Positions 42,860-52,144 are shown, counted from the stretch's first letter. The stretch: DNA of 64,000 bases from Maribacter luteus (GCF_009674825.1 NZ_WKJH01000006.1:163982-227981); one strand, 5' to 3'. The notes: generated by a model not told the origin, from the sequence alone. Translations and numbers: made by a program.

Positions 42860-43348
42860 ATAGACCATATCGTCCTTTGCTTTAAACTGAACATGAACAT
42901 GTTCCTGTAATGAGGTTGATAAGGATATACCCTTATAATCAGCTTTGACCGGATATTTTTTGTGGTTACGGTCAACCAATACAGCCGTCTTTAATTGCTT
43001 TAAGGGGCTTTTCAGGAAATGGTACACGCCATAGATCAAGGTTGTACCTGAATTGAGTACATCATCGACTAATACAACGGACTTGTCCTTATAGTCTTTT
43101 TGGTCTATGGATGTTTTGACTTCACCTTCCAACGGATTTTTTTTGTTCATCGAAACCTTGCAGAGTGTAATTTCAGCCTCGGTAATACTGCGAAGTACAT
43201 GTTGTATTTTCTTCGCGAATTTTAATCCGCCACCTTCTATGCCCGCTATAATGATTTCTTTTTCAGAAACATTGGCCTCGTATATTTGATAAGCGATGCG
43301 TCGTACTTTATGCTGTATTTTTTGATGTGATAATATTTTGTTCTGCAT
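42851..43348 (-). CDS. Phosphoribosyltransferase-family protein (PyrR/Hpt-like)
   Basis: The start at 43348 (MQNKILSHQKIQHKVRRIAY) is preferred because the longer frame runs into the upstream gene. The 165-residue protein has the type I PRTase fold. The PRPP-binding loop is VVLVDDVLNSGTTLIYG (about residues 92-108), and the hinge IIIAGIEGGGLKFA comes before it. It resembles PyrR-like and hypoxanthine-type enzymes; the substrate cannot be assigned. It follows the methyltransferase gene by ten bases on the minus strand, in a three-gene run with the S4 protein. Confidence 0.82.
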   Translation of the reverse strand: MQNKILSHQKIQHKVRRIAYQIYEANVSEKEIIIAGIEGGGLKFAKKIQHVLRSITEAEITLCKVSMNKKNPLEGEVKTSIDQKDYKDKSVVLVDDVLNSGTTLIYGVYHFLKSPLKQLKTAVLVDRNHKKYPVKADYKGISLSTSLQEHVHVQFKAKDDMVYLD

Positions 43349-43358
43349 GGTCCTGAAT

Positions 43359-43937
43359 TTACTTTTCAAAGATAAAGAACAGTTCTTTACCTTTTCTGGG
43401 TTTAATCGAATTAAATGCCGTTTCTAAAGTCTTAATTTTAAAAACACCTTCAAAGATGTTTCTGTACTCTGCCTCGCCTCCTCCAAACGGAGGGCCATCT
43501 ATGAATGAACGGTCAAAAAGTAATCCGACCAATCTTCCGTCTTTAGCTAACAGGTCATACATTTTCTTGGCATAGTCGGTTCGCTGTTCAGGGGGCAAGG
43601 AACAAAAGAAGGTCTGTTCAAGGATTAGGTCGAATTCCATGTCTTTTAACTCGAAAAAATCTGAATGTATCAATTGGTCTTCGGGAAAATCAGGTATTCT
43701 GGTTTTTATGTTGTTCAGGGGATGGGCAGAGATGTCGACAACCTGTAGATTGGTATAACCGGCCTTGAATAGATATTCTACCTCATAACCGTTTCCCGCC
43801 CCGGGAATGAGGATATTAGTGTTTTTGTCGGTCAATTGATCAATGTAAGCTTTAAGTGGGGGTGAGATATGACCAAGGTCCCAAACCAGTTTGTTCTGGT
43901 CATATTTTTTATCCCAATATGCTTTATTCAGATTCAT
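43359..43937 (-). CDS. TPMT-like SAM-dependent methyltransferase
   Basis: Starting at MNLNKAYWDKKYDQNKLVWD (43937) gives 192 residues. The layout is that of the thiopurine S-methyltransferase-like family: W-D near the N-terminus (LVWDLGHISPPLKAYID), SAM motif I ILIPGAGNGYEVEYLFKAGY, acidic LQVVDIS, then LILEQTFFCSLPPEQR, and FDRSFIDGPPFGGGEAEY near the active site. Such enzymes methylate thiols, halides or tellurite-like species. It overlaps the 3' end of the S4 protein gene by 14 bases. Confidence 0.88.
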   Translation of the reverse strand: MNLNKAYWDKKYDQNKLVWDLGHISPPLKAYIDQLTDKNTNILIPGAGNGYEVEYLFKAGYTNLQVVDISAHPLNNIKTRIPDFPEDQLIHSDFFELKDMEFDLILEQTFFCSLPPEQRTDYAKKMYDLLAKDGRLVGLLFDRSFIDGPPFGGGEAEYRNIFEGVFKIKTLETAFNSIKPRKGKELFFIFEK

Positions 43938-44298
43938 CATCCAGATAATCATCGATTTCCCTACGGTCTTTTTTGGTGGGCCTACCCGTTCCTTTTTTTC
44001 TGTAATATGCTTTTGAGTATTTTAATAGCTCTTCATTTTCAAAGGCTTCTTTAGGGGTGGTGTCCTTTCTGTAGATATCCACTAATTTGGCGCCGACCCT
44101 GCTCGAGGGTATATCCAAAACGGTGAATTGTAGGTTTATTTGATTCTTGCGTACAATGACCTCATCGGTAGGGTAAACCTCCCTAGAAGGTTTTACCGCC
44201 TGTCCATTTACTTTAACCTGCCCCTTTTTGCAGGCAGTGGAGGCAATATTCCTGGTCTTGAAATATCGGGTATGCCATAAGTATTTGTCAATACGCAT
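43924..44298 (-). CDS. S4-domain RNA-binding protein (HslR/Hsp15-like)
   Basis: The 124-residue protein begins MRIDKYLWHTRYFKTRNIAS with the S4 fold: ACKKGQVKVNGQAVKPSREV and DEVIVRK. A basic C-terminal tail has KKGTGRPTKKDRREIDDYL. This is the Hsp15/HslR group, which binds stalled 50S subunits carrying peptidyl-tRNA in E. coli. A -7-type TATTTTTG on the minus strand (44331-44338) lies about 33 bases upstream. It heads the run with the methyltransferase and phosphoribosyltransferase genes. Confidence 0.88.
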   Translation of the reverse strand: MRIDKYLWHTRYFKTRNIASTACKKGQVKVNGQAVKPSREVYPTDEVIVRKNQINLQFTVLDIPSSRVGAKLVDIYRKDTTPKEAFENEELLKYSKAYYRKKGTGRPTKKDRREIDDYLDDESE

Positions 44299-44381
44299 AG
44301 TCTAATAAAATTCTTTGTTAAGGAACTCTGCAAAAATACATAAAATTGTATCTTGCGACCTTAAATTGCTAATTGGAGAAA

Positions 44382-45302
44382 ATGAAAAACAGTATTTTAA
44401 TACTTTTAATGGTATTTCTTGCATGGTCATGTAAAAAAGATGATGATGAGGATGAGGTTATAGTGGTTGAAACTAGTTCTTTGAGTGAAGTGTCTATAGA
44501 AAATGATGCTGAGATCAGGGAATATTTAGAGACTCATTTCTACAATTATGAGGATTTTGCCGCAAAATCGGAAGGTTTCGATTATACGATAAGACTGGAT
44601 ACGATAGCAGGTGATAATGCGGATAAGATTCCTTTGATCGATCAAGTGGAATCAATCAAGGTCAATGTAGACTCCGATGATTTCAACCTTAGTACTGAGG
44701 AAGAAGATGTTGAGCACACCTTATATTATTTGACTGCTAGGGAAGGTGTTGGTGTTTCTCCAACGGTCGTTGATTCGTTGTATTTGAATTACGAAGGTTC
44801 CCTTTTGGATGGAAGTGTTTTTGACAGCAAAACCGGAGGACCCGTTTGGTTGGATTTGGTTAACACCGTTACCGGATTTAAAAACGGATTGTCATTGTTC
44901 AATTCCGGAGGGGACGTTGTTGAAAATGAAGATGGTACTTTTGAAGTTGAGGGTTCTGGAGTAGGACTGTTGTTCATTCCTTCAGGATTGGCCTATTTTT
45001 CAAGTAGTACGGTGGGTGAATCCTATGCGCCTATTATTTTTAAGATCAATGTTCTTAGGGTAGAAGAATCCGATCACGATCAAGACGGGATACCAACGAT
45101 TCAGGAAGATATAAATGGGGATTTGGATATTGGTAATGATGATACCGATGAAGACGGTTTTCCAGATTATTTTGATCAGGATGATGATGGGGATGGTATA
45201 GCCACAAAAACAGAAATCTCCGATGACGATGGGAATATCATTATCCCGTATCCAGATACCGATAATGACGGTACGCCGGATTACCTGGATCCTGACAATT
45301 AG
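44382..45302 (+). CDS. FKBP-type peptidyl-prolyl isomerase-like lipoprotein with calcium-binding tail
   Basis: The ATG at 44382 gives 306 residues. The lipobox ends at Cys17 (FLAWSC) and is followed by KKDDDEDE, a clear surface-export tail. A degenerate FKBP domain spans about 115-225 (VDSLYLNYEGSLLDGSVFDS, then VTGFKNGLSLFNSGG and GLLFIPSGLAYFSSS). The C-terminal 70 residues are calcium-binding type 3 thrombospondin-like repeats (DHDQDGIPTIQEDINGDLDI, DTDEDGFPDYFDQDDDGDGI, DTDNDGTPDYLDPDN). It probably acts outside the cell; isomerase activity is not certain because the active-site aromatic set is incomplete. A strong terminator follows. Confidence 0.85.
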   Translation: MKNSILILLMVFLAWSCKKDDDEDEVIVVETSSLSEVSIENDAEIREYLETHFYNYEDFAAKSEGFDYTIRLDTIAGDNADKIPLIDQVESIKVNVDSDDFNLSTEEEDVEHTLYYLTAREGVGVSPTVVDSLYLNYEGSLLDGSVFDSKTGGPVWLDLVNTVTGFKNGLSLFNSGGDVVENEDGTFEVEGSGVGLLFIPSGLAYFSSSTVGESYAPIIFKINVLRVEESDHDQDGIPTIQEDINGDLDIGNDDTDEDGFPDYFDQDDDGDGIATKTEISDDDGNIIIPYPDTDNDGTPDYLDPDN

Positions 45303-45325
45303 AAAGTTTTTAACTCAATACAAAA

Positions 45326-45363
45326 AAAAAATCCCCGATGGTCGACCATCGGGGATTTTTTTG
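45326..45363. terminator. Bidirectional terminator
   Basis: A 26-bp perfect palindrome (45331-45356), with ATCCCCGATGG as its left arm, is flanked by an A run on the left and a T run on the right. It separates the convergent FKBP and barrel genes. Confidence 0.92.
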
Positions 45364-45380
45364 TGGAATGTTCTTCTCCT

Positions 45381-45968
45381 TTATAGGTTAAGGGATAAAC
45401 TAACTATGATTTGATCGGGCCTGGTATCAACCCTATTAGGTTCCAGGTCGGTTATGTTTGTACTAATGAAATTTACTTCATTACTGTTGAAACCTCTTTC
45501 ATATCGTAAATCGATTCCAAATTTTCCCAAGTTTACACCTGCTCCGAAATTAAAACCAACCGTAAAGTCATTTTCAACATCCTCAGTGGTTATTCCTTCA
45601 AATTCAGTATCCAATATATACTGAAATGCAGGGCCTGCAAAAATATGTAATGGGCCAATTACTTTTGCCCCTACCAATACTGGAAGGTCCAACTTGCTCA
45701 TATCGAATTTATCACCATCATAATCTGATTTTGTTTTGGTATAGACCAATTCGGGTCGTACGTACAAGCGATTTCCTATTTTTCCGAAAATTCCGATATG
45801 GTAGCCCATATTTCTACTAGGATCTTCATATGCATTTTCGGCAGAATTGAAATAATCGCCATTGGCACTATAATTCAATCCGGCTTTAATACCAAAACCA
45901 GGGCCTATTTGGGCAAAAGAAGTAAAACTTGCCAAGGCAAAAATTGCTAATAAAATCGTTTTTCTCAT
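45381..45968 (-). CDS. PorT-like outer-membrane beta-barrel protein
   Basis: The 195-residue protein has a signal peptide (MRKTILLAIFALASFTSFAQ) and an eight-strand barrel pattern: FGIKAGLNYSANGDYF, MGYHIGIFGKIGNRLYVRPE, LDLPVLVGAKVIGPLHIFAG, VGFNFGAGVNLGKFGIDLRY, with a C-terminal strand IIVSLSLNL. This is the OMP_b-brl_2/PorT type, common in Bacteroidota. No specific role can be given; true PorT takes part in type IX secretion, and this shorter paralogue need not. Confidence 0.85.
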   Translation of the reverse strand: MRKTILLAIFALASFTSFAQIGPGFGIKAGLNYSANGDYFNSAENAYEDPSRNMGYHIGIFGKIGNRLYVRPELVYTKTKSDYDGDKFDMSKLDLPVLVGAKVIGPLHIFAGPAFQYILDTEFEGITTEDVENDFTVGFNFGAGVNLGKFGIDLRYERGFNSNEVNFISTNITDLEPNRVDTRPDQIIVSLSLNL

Positions 45969-46301
45969 AATGTGTTTGTTTTTTCTGAATAGGATTCAGG
46001 GTTATATTTGGCATCTTATACAACGCCATTTTTAATGATCACGTATTACAAAAAGAACGACAACGATTTTCCTTTATTGTTACAGTATTCCATATCATTA
46101 TTGAATATTTGTGCTTATATGGGGTAAAAGATTTTGGTAAATTGAAAAAGGCTGACTCATAAAGTGACCCAAAGATTATCTTAAAAGACCTAGGCTACAA
46201 GTAGTGCTGCCATTTTGTATTGTACGGCCGTTCTCTTAGATCGTATTATAAAATTAGGCAACTTTATTTTTTCGTTAAGGACTTTATGATGGGCAGATGA
46301 T
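45969..46301. other. Gene-free stretch between the barrel gene and tgt
   Basis: No gene is seen on either strand. The promoter of the minus-strand barrel gene should lie at the left end, and the tgt promoter begins at the right end. A second -7-like TATATTTG is at 46003-46010 on the plus strand, with no gene close behind it. Confidence 0.4.
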
Positions 46302-46309
46302 TATATTTG
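46302..46309 (+). promoter_or_regulatory. -7 promoter box of tgt
   Basis: TATATTTG is an exact match to the Bacteroidota -7 consensus TAnnTTTG. The predicted transcription start is near 46313, which lies after the ATG at 46297 and so supports the GTG at 46327 as the true start codon. Confidence 0.6.
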
Positions 46310-46326
46310 CCACTTTAAATAACAAG

Positions 46327-47457
46327 GTGCAATTTACATTAGAACATACAGACATTCAGAGCAAGGCCCGTGCAGGTAAGATGGTTACGGATCATGGGGT
46401 TATCGAAACCCCTATTTTTATGCCGGTTGGTACGGTAGCCTCGGTCAAAGGAGTACATCAAAAAGAGTTAAAGGAAGAGATTGATCCCGATATCATTTTA
46501 GGGAATACCTATCATTTGTTCCTGCGTCCTAAAACCCAGATTCTTCAACAGGCCGGTGGCTTGCATAAATTTATGGGTTGGGATCGGAATATTTTGACCG
46601 ATAGTGGTGGTTATCAAGTCTACTCCTTATCCGCAAATCGAAAGATCAAAGAAGAAGGGGTCAAGTTCAAATCACACATTGATGGTTCCATGCATATGTT
46701 CACACCGGAAAATGTAATGGAGATCCAACGGGTTATCGGGGCCGATATCATCATGGCCTTTGATGAATGTACACCCTATCCTTGTGATTATAACTATGCC
46801 AAACGATCCATGCACATGACACATCGTTGGTTGGATCGTTGTATAGCCCATTTAGAGAAAACACCTTATGCATACGATTATACCCAATCCTTTTTTCCCA
46901 TAGTTCAAGGCTCAACGTATAAAGATCTTCGAATACAATCTGCTGAATATATAGCGAATGCAGGAGCAGAGGGGAATGCGATAGGCGGACTCTCGGTAGG
47001 GGAACCGGCAGAGGAAATGTACGCCATGACCGAAGTGGTCTGTGATATCCTGCCAGAAGACAAGCCCAGATACCTGATGGGTGTAGGTACCCCGATCAAT
47101 ATATTGGAGAATATAGCACTCGGGATCGATATGTTCGACTGTGTAATGCCTACGCGTAATGCCAGAAACGGTATGTTGTTTACGGCCCATGGCACGATCA
47201 ATATCAAGAATAAAAAATGGGAAGATGATTTTTCCCCTATTGACGAAATGGGAACTACATTTGTAGATAGGGAGTATTCAAAGGCTTATTTAAGGCATTT
47301 GTTCGCGGCCAATGAATATTTGGGCAAGCAAATCGCGACGATCCATAATCTAGGATTTTACCTTTGGTTGGTACGTGAGGCAAGAAAGCATATTTTAGCA
47401 GGGGATTTTACCACATGGAAAAATGTCATGGTAAAGCAGATGGATAAAAGATTATAG
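46327..47457 (+). CDS. tgt: tRNA-guanine transglycosylase (queuosine biosynthesis)
   Basis: The GTG at 46327 (MQFTLEHTDIQSKARAGKMV) is chosen from homology at the N-terminus and from the promoter box at 46302; the product has 376 residues. Conserved parts are FMPVGTVASVKGV, ILGNTYHLFLRP, the active-site ILTDSGGYQVYSLS, FDECTPYP, the base-binding GGLSVGEP and the nucleophile Asp in FDCVMPTRNARNG. The zinc site CxCxxC of canonical bacterial enzymes is replaced by MGTTFVDREYSKAYLRHL; only the His of ATIHNLGFY remains. The enzyme swaps guanine 34 for a queuine precursor. The next gene starts two bases after its stop. Confidence 0.93.
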   Translation: MQFTLEHTDIQSKARAGKMVTDHGVIETPIFMPVGTVASVKGVHQKELKEEIDPDIILGNTYHLFLRPKTQILQQAGGLHKFMGWDRNILTDSGGYQVYSLSANRKIKEEGVKFKSHIDGSMHMFTPENVMEIQRVIGADIIMAFDECTPYPCDYNYAKRSMHMTHRWLDRCIAHLEKTPYAYDYTQSFFPIVQGSTYKDLRIQSAEYIANAGAEGNAIGGLSVGEPAEEMYAMTEVVCDILPEDKPRYLMGVGTPINILENIALGIDMFDCVMPTRNARNGMLFTAHGTINIKNKKWEDDFSPIDEMGTTFVDREYSKAYLRHLFAANEYLGKQIATIHNLGFYLWLVREARKHILAGDFTTWKNVMVKQMDKRL

Positions 47458-47459
47458 TA

Positions 47460-48539
47460 TTGAGTATTATAGATAAGTACATATTAAAGCGGTATTTGGT
47501 CACTTTTGCAGTGATGTTGTTGCTCTTTGTGCCTATCGGTATCATGGCCAACCTTGCGGAACAGATCGGTAAAATGATCGATAATGATGCCCCTACCAAT
47601 GAAATTGTCATATACTATCTCAATTTTACCATTTATATCGGGAGTCTGCTTTTTCCCATATTTCTGTTCTTGTCCATTATTTTCTTTACCTCGAAATTAG
47701 CGAGTAATACAGAAATCGTGGCTATTTTAAGTTCTGGGGTTTCCTACGGCCGCTTTCTAAGACCCTATCTCATAGGCGCTTCTATTATTGCCGCCACCAT
47801 GCTGGTTATGGCGATGTTCATTGTGCCGAATGCCAGTAAAGGGTATAATGAATTCAAGTATAAATATCTGAAAAAAGGAAAGAAAGATAGGATTACCAGT
47901 AACATTTTCAATCAATTGAATGAGAATGACTTCCTTTATGTAAGTAGTTTTGACCCGGCCAGGCAAAATGCCAATAAATTCACCTTTGAACGTTTCAACG
48001 ACGATAATACTTTGAATTTTAAGATATCGGCCAATAGTATTCGTTGGGTCGAAAAAGACAGTATGTACCGTTTGATCAAATATACAAAGCGAAAAATGGT
48101 AGGGGATTCGGCCATTATCGAGACTAAAAATAGGTTGGACACTCTTTTCGCTTTTAAAATATCTGACCTTACCCCGGTTTCCTATATTGCAGAGACCAAA
48201 AACCTTTACGAACTCAATAAGTTTATAAAAGATCAACGAAGAAAAGGGGCCTCGAACATTAACAGTTATGTGTTGGTAAAATATAGGAGATGGGCTTTAC
48301 CCTTGACGGCATTTATTCTTACGATCATTGCGGTTGCCGTATCATCGGTAAAAAGGCGAGGTGGTATGGGTATTAATTTGGCATTTGGTATAGGTGTGGC
48401 CTTTATATATATCTTCTTTGACAAAGTCTTCGGAACCTTGGCCGAACAGGCTGGTTTTTCACCCTTATTAGCGGTGATTATTCCTAATATTGTTTTTGGT
48501 ATTTTAGCTTTTTACCTTCTGCAACATGCCAAACGATAA
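47460..48539 (+). CDS. LptF/LptG-family permease
   Basis: The 359-residue protein starts with TTG (MSIIDKYILKRYLVTFAVML), which matches the conserved N-terminus of the family, so the unusual start is believable. It has three N-terminal helices, a periplasmic beta-jellyroll part (about 120-270) and three C-terminal helices with YRRWALPLTAFILTIIAVAV and RRGGMGINLAFGIGVAFIYI. LptF and LptG form the inner-membrane part of the lipopolysaccharide exporter with ATPase LptB. Which of the two this is cannot be told here. It overlaps the next gene by 14 bases. Confidence 0.9.
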   Translation: MSIIDKYILKRYLVTFAVMLLLFVPIGIMANLAEQIGKMIDNDAPTNEIVIYYLNFTIYIGSLLFPIFLFLSIIFFTSKLASNTEIVAILSSGVSYGRFLRPYLIGASIIAATMLVMAMFIVPNASKGYNEFKYKYLKKGKKDRITSNIFNQLNENDFLYVSSFDPARQNANKFTFERFNDDNTLNFKISANSIRWVEKDSMYRLIKYTKRKMVGDSAIIETKNRLDTLFAFKISDLTPVSYIAETKNLYELNKFIKDQRRKGASNINSYVLVKYRRWALPLTAFILTIIAVAVSSVKRRGGMGINLAFGIGVAFIYIFFDKVFGTLAEQAGFSPLLAVIIPNIVFGILAFYLLQHAKR

Positions 48540-49419
48540 ATTAAAAGATTACTTACATCTACATTTGATCGTATTTATCTGGGGCTTTACAGCGGTTCTC
48601 GGTAAGTTGATCACAATAGATGCGCTTCCATTGGTTTGGTACCGTATGGGTATAGCATCTCTTCTTATTTTTCTTTATATCCGTTTTAAGAAGTTGCCAC
48701 TTAAGGTTTCAAAAAAAGCGATGATTTGGATGATTGTCGGAGGAATTACAATTGCCTTACATTGGGTCACTTTTTTCAAGGCCATTAAGGTTTCCAATGT
48801 TTCGGTGACTTTGGCAACGATGTCTACTGCCGCTTTCTTCACAGCGATTCTTGAGCCTATTTGGTACGGGAGAAAAATCGTTCCCTATGAGATTGCATTC
48901 GGTTTGATTGTAATTGTAGGATTATATTTGATCTTTCAGGTTGAAACCGATTATCTATATGGAATTGTCCTTGCTTTGATATCGGCTTTCTTATCGGTCA
49001 TTTTTACATTGATAAATGGAAAGTTGGTCAAATCGCAAAAACCTTCGGTCATTTCATTTTATGAATTGGGATGTGGCGTATTATTTCTGACGGTCTTTAT
49101 GGCTTTTCGAGGAAGTTTTACCCAAGAGTTCTTTTCACTCTCTATAAATGATTGGATTTTTATTGGAATACTGGCATCAATATGCACAGCCTATGCATAT
49201 ATCGCCTCGGTAAAGATTATGCGCCATATAACCCCTTATACCGTAGTTTTAACGGTGAATCTAGAGCCTGTTTACGGTATTATCCTTGCCTTTTTGATCT
49301 TAGGTGACGATGAGAAAATGAATCCCGTCTTCTACATGGGCGCATTCATTATAATTCTCACTGTTGTGGCTAATGGGGTGTTGAAACAATTGAACGTAAA
49401 AAAAATTAGGAAGGGATAA
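48526..49419 (+). CDS. EamA-family (DMT) transporter
   Basis: The 297-residue protein has ten membrane helices in two EamA halves. The first opens with [20 protein letters not shown] and the second with [40 protein letters not shown] marks the end of the second half. It is a drug/metabolite transporter-superfamily exporter of unknown substrate. It overlaps the LptF/G gene by 14 bases, as part of the tgt run. Confidence 0.9.
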   Translation: MPNDKLKDYLHLHLIVFIWGFTAVLGKLITIDALPLVWYRMGIASLLIFLYIRFKKLPLKVSKKAMIWMIVGGITIALHWVTFFKAIKVSNVSVTLATMSTAAFFTAILEPIWYGRKIVPYEIAFGLIVIVGLYLIFQVETDYLYGIVLALISAFLSVIFTLINGKLVKSQKPSVISFYELGCGVLFLTVFMAFRGSFTQEFFSLSINDWIFIGILASICTAYAYIASVKIMRHITPYTVVLTVNLEPVYGIILAFLILGDDEKMNPVFYMGAFIIILTVVANGVLKQLNVKKIRKG

Positions 49420-49437
49420 GGTTCCCTTAGATTATTT

Positions 49438-49445
49438 TATATTTG
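49438..49445 (+). promoter_or_regulatory. -7 promoter box of accA
   Basis: TATATTTG matches TAnnTTTG and lies 29 bases before the accA start codon. No TTG is found at the usual distance upstream. Confidence 0.5.
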
Positions 49446-49474
49446 CATGCAAACTAACAAAACCTACACGACCC

Positions 49475-50428
49475 ATGGAATATTTGGATTTTGAACTTCC
49501 CATAAAAGAATTAGAGGATCAACTGGATAAATGTATGATCATCGGGGAAGAGAGTGATGTTGATGTAAGCGAAACCTGCAAGCAGATCGAAAAGAAATTG
49601 ATTGCCATGCGTAAGGATATTTATAAGAACCTTACCGCTTGGCAACGGGTTCAGCTATCCAGGCACCCGAATAGGCCATATACTTTGGATTATATCAATG
49701 CGATTTGTGGCGATACCTTTTTGGAACTTCATGGGGATCGTACCGTGAAGGACGATAAAGCCATGATCGGTGGACTTGGAAAAATAGGTGATCAAAGTTT
49801 TATGTTCATTGGTCAACAGAAAGGATATAATACAAAAACACGCCAATATCGAAATTTCGGTATGGCCAACCCAGAAGGGTATAGAAAAGCTTTGCGTTTA
49901 ATGAAATCTGCCGAGAAATTCGGTGTGCCCGTTGTCTGTTTTGTAGACACACCTGGTGCTTATCCCGGTATAGAAGCTGAAGAAAGGGGGCAAGGAGAGG
50001 CCATTGCAAGGAATATCTTGGAGATGACACGATTAAAAGTTCCTATTATCGTCATTATCATTGGCGAAGGTGCCTCGGGAGGCGCGTTGGGTATTGGAGT
50101 AGGTGATCGTGTATTGATGTTGGAAAATACTTGGTATTCGGTAATTTCACCGGAATCCTGCTCCTCGATCCTTTGGAGAAGCTGGGAATTTAAAGAACAA
50201 GCAGCGGAAGCCTTGAAGCTTACCGCACCCGATATGAAAAAGTTGAAATTAATCGATGAAATCGTAAGGGAACCCGTTGGTGGGGCCCATAGTAATCGTG
50301 AGAAAACTTTTGAGGTCGTAAAAAATAAAATAATCACCCATTTTGAGGAATTGGAAAAGTTATCACCAAAAAAATTGGTGGAATTGCGAATGGATAAATA
50401 TGCCAATATGGGGGTTTTCAATGGCTAA
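49475..50428 (+). CDS. accA: Acetyl-CoA carboxylase carboxyltransferase, alpha subunit
   Basis: The 317-residue protein is full length for AccA. Landmarks are the N-terminal helix ([18 protein letters not shown]), [39 protein letters not shown], the crotonase-fold core [20 protein letters not shown] and the oxyanion glycines in [20 protein letters not shown], then [15 protein letters not shown]. With AccD it moves CO2 from biotin to acetyl-CoA in fatty-acid synthesis. Confidence 0.96.
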   Translation: MEYLDFELPIKELEDQLDKCMIIGEESDVDVSETCKQIEKKLIAMRKDIYKNLTAWQRVQLSRHPNRPYTLDYINAICGDTFLELHGDRTVKDDKAMIGGLGKIGDQSFMFIGQQKGYNTKTRQYRNFGMANPEGYRKALRLMKSAEKFGVPVVCFVDTPGAYPGIEAEERGQGEAIARNILEMTRLKVPIIVIIIGEGASGGALGIGVGDRVLMLENTWYSVISPESCSSILWRSWEFKEQAAEALKLTAPDMKKLKLIDEIVREPVGGAHSNREKTFEVVKNKIITHFEELEKLSPKKLVELRMDKYANMGVFNG

Positions 50429-50487
50429 TCCTTGGTTTTAATCAAGGTAGGTCCGTCTAACCCTTTTCAATTCAATTCTTTTTTCTG

Positions 50488-50517
50488 TTATCAACAGATT
50501 TTGTAACTTATCAACAG
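50488..50517 (+). promoter_or_regulatory. Two DnaA-box-like repeats upstream of dnaB
   Basis: TTATCAACAG occurs at 50488-50497 and again at 50508-50517, the starts 20 bases apart (about two helix turns). Each differs by one base from the common DnaA box TTATCCACA. They lie 80-110 bases before the dnaB start codon. Confidence 0.45.
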
Positions 50518-50596
50518 GTAAATTGTTAATGAACCGTTGAAATAGTTACGCCTAAAACTCATGTTAACTTAAGGTTAATTACATATTTTCGTATCC

Positions 50597-52144
50597 ATGG
50601 AAAAACCCAAGCCACTTATTGGCCATAAGATAGACAAGTCTACGATCATTAATCTTGAAAGAGGTAAAATACCTCCTCAAGCTGTTGATTTAGAGGAAGT
50701 TGTGCTTGGTGCTATGATGATTGACAAGAAAGGTGTAGACGAGGTAATCGATATATTACACCCTGATGTTTTTTATAAAGATGCCCATCGTTTTATCTAT
50801 GAGGCTATCTTTAAGTTGTTTGAAACCTCTGAACCGGTGGATTTATTAACCGTTTCATCCCAATTGAAGAAAGATGGAAAGTTGGAATCCGCAGGAGGGG
50901 ATTTTTATCTTATAAAACTTACCCAAAAAGTCGCTTCTTCGGCACATATTGAGTTTCATGCCAGGATTATATTACAGAAGTATATTCAACGAAGCCTGAT
51001 TAAAATATCCAACGAGATCATTGAGGAGGCCTATGATGAAGGTACCGATGTTTTTGATCTTTTGGATGAAGCCGAATCCAAATTATACGATGTTACCCAA
51101 GGTAACCTAAAACGATCTGCGGAAACAGCACAGAATCTGGTTATCCAAGCTAAGAAAAGGATTGAGGAAATTTCAAATAAAGAAGGGCTTAGTGGTATAC
51201 CATCGGGTTTTGATAAACTCGATAAGCTAACATCGGGTTGGCAGCCTAGTGACTTGATCATTGTCGCGGCCCGTCCAGGTATGGGTAAAACGGCCCTTAC
51301 ATTGTCAATGGCCCGTAATATTGCTGTTAATTCTGAAATTCCGGTAGCTTTCTTTTCTCTTGAAATGTCATCGGTACAGTTGATTACCAGGTTAATATCA
51401 TCGGAAACCGGTTTGTCTTCGGAAAAGTTACGTACGGGTAAGCTCGAAAAACACGAATGGGAACAATTGAACGTAAAAGTTAAAACTTTGGAAAAGGCCC
51501 CCTTGTTCATTGATGATACACCATCCTTATCAATCTTTGATCTTCGGGCAAAAGCGAGACGTTTGGCATCGCAGCACGGTATTAAAATGATCATGATCGA
51601 TTATTTGCAATTAATGACTGCAGGTGGTAGTCAAAAAGGAGGGAACCGTGAACAGGAGATTTCGACCATATCGAGAAACTTAAAGGCCCTTGCGAAAGAA
51701 CTGAATGTTCCTGTTATTGCATTGTCCCAGTTATCCAGGGCGGTGGAGACCCGTGGAGGAAGTAAAAGACCTATACTATCAGATTTAAGGGAGTCCGGGG
51801 CGATTGAGCAGGATGCCGATATCGTTTCTTTTATCTATAGGCCCGAGTATTATAAAATAGATGAGTGGGATGATGAAGAGCGCACGCCAACACAAGGTCA
51901 GGCCGAATTTATCGTTGCAAAACACAGAAATGGTGGACTTGAGAACATTAGGTTGAAATTTATCGGTAATCAAGGTAAGTTCGATAACCTGGACGATTTT
52001 GATTCTCCTTTCGAGTTTCAATCCAAAATGAATGCGGATGATGAAAATCCTTTCGTTACCAAAAACCTACCGAACGCAAATGAAGCTTTTGGTAGCTCAA
52101 TGAATGATCATCTAGGTTCGGATGACAGTGATGTCCCGTTCTAG
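50597..52144 (+). CDS. dnaB: Replicative DNA helicase
   Basis: The 515-residue protein has the DnaB layout: N-terminal domain (PPQAVDLEEVVLGAMMIDKK, HPDVFYKDAHRFIYEAIFKL), linker, and RecA-like helicase domain with Walker A ARPGMGKTALT (about 225-235), FFSLEMSSVQLITRLISSET, Walker B MIMIDYLQLM, the arginine-finger region ISRNLKALAKELNVPVIALS and QLSRAVETRG. The acidic C-terminal tail ends in DDSDVPF. It unwinds DNA at the replication fork. The two repeats upstream hint at control by DnaA. Confidence 0.96.
   Translation: MEKPKPLIGHKIDKSTIINLERGKIPPQAVDLEEVVLGAMMIDKKGVDEVIDILHPDVFYKDAHRFIYEAIFKLFETSEPVDLLTVSSQLKKDGKLESAGGDFYLIKLTQKVASSAHIEFHARIILQKYIQRSLIKISNEIIEEAYDEGTDVFDLLDEAESKLYDVTQGNLKRSAETAQNLVIQAKKRIEEISNKEGLSGIPSGFDKLDKLTSGWQPSDLIIVAARPGMGKTALTLSMARNIAVNSEIPVAFFSLEMSSVQLITRLISSETGLSSEKLRTGKLEKHEWEQLNVKVKTLEKAPLFIDDTPSLSIFDLRAKARRLASQHGIKMIMIDYLQLMTAGGSQKGGNREQEISTISRNLKALAKELNVPVIALSQLSRAVETRGGSKRPILSDLRESGAIEQDADIVSFIYRPEYYKIDEWDDEERTPTQGQAEFIVAKHRNGGLENIRLKFIGNQGKFDNLDDFDSPFEFQSKMNADDENPFVTKNLPNANEAFGSSMNDHLGSDDSDVPF

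Noticed and set aside
46297..46326. ATG at 46297 as start of tgt.
   Set aside because: The -7 box at 46302-46309 lies downstream of it, and the family N-terminus begins at the GTG at 46327.
50570..50585. GTTAACTTAAGGTTAA before dnaB as a second Pho box.
   Set aside because: It is a near-palindrome with only two TTAAC units and does not keep the three 8-bp repeats seen at 6832.
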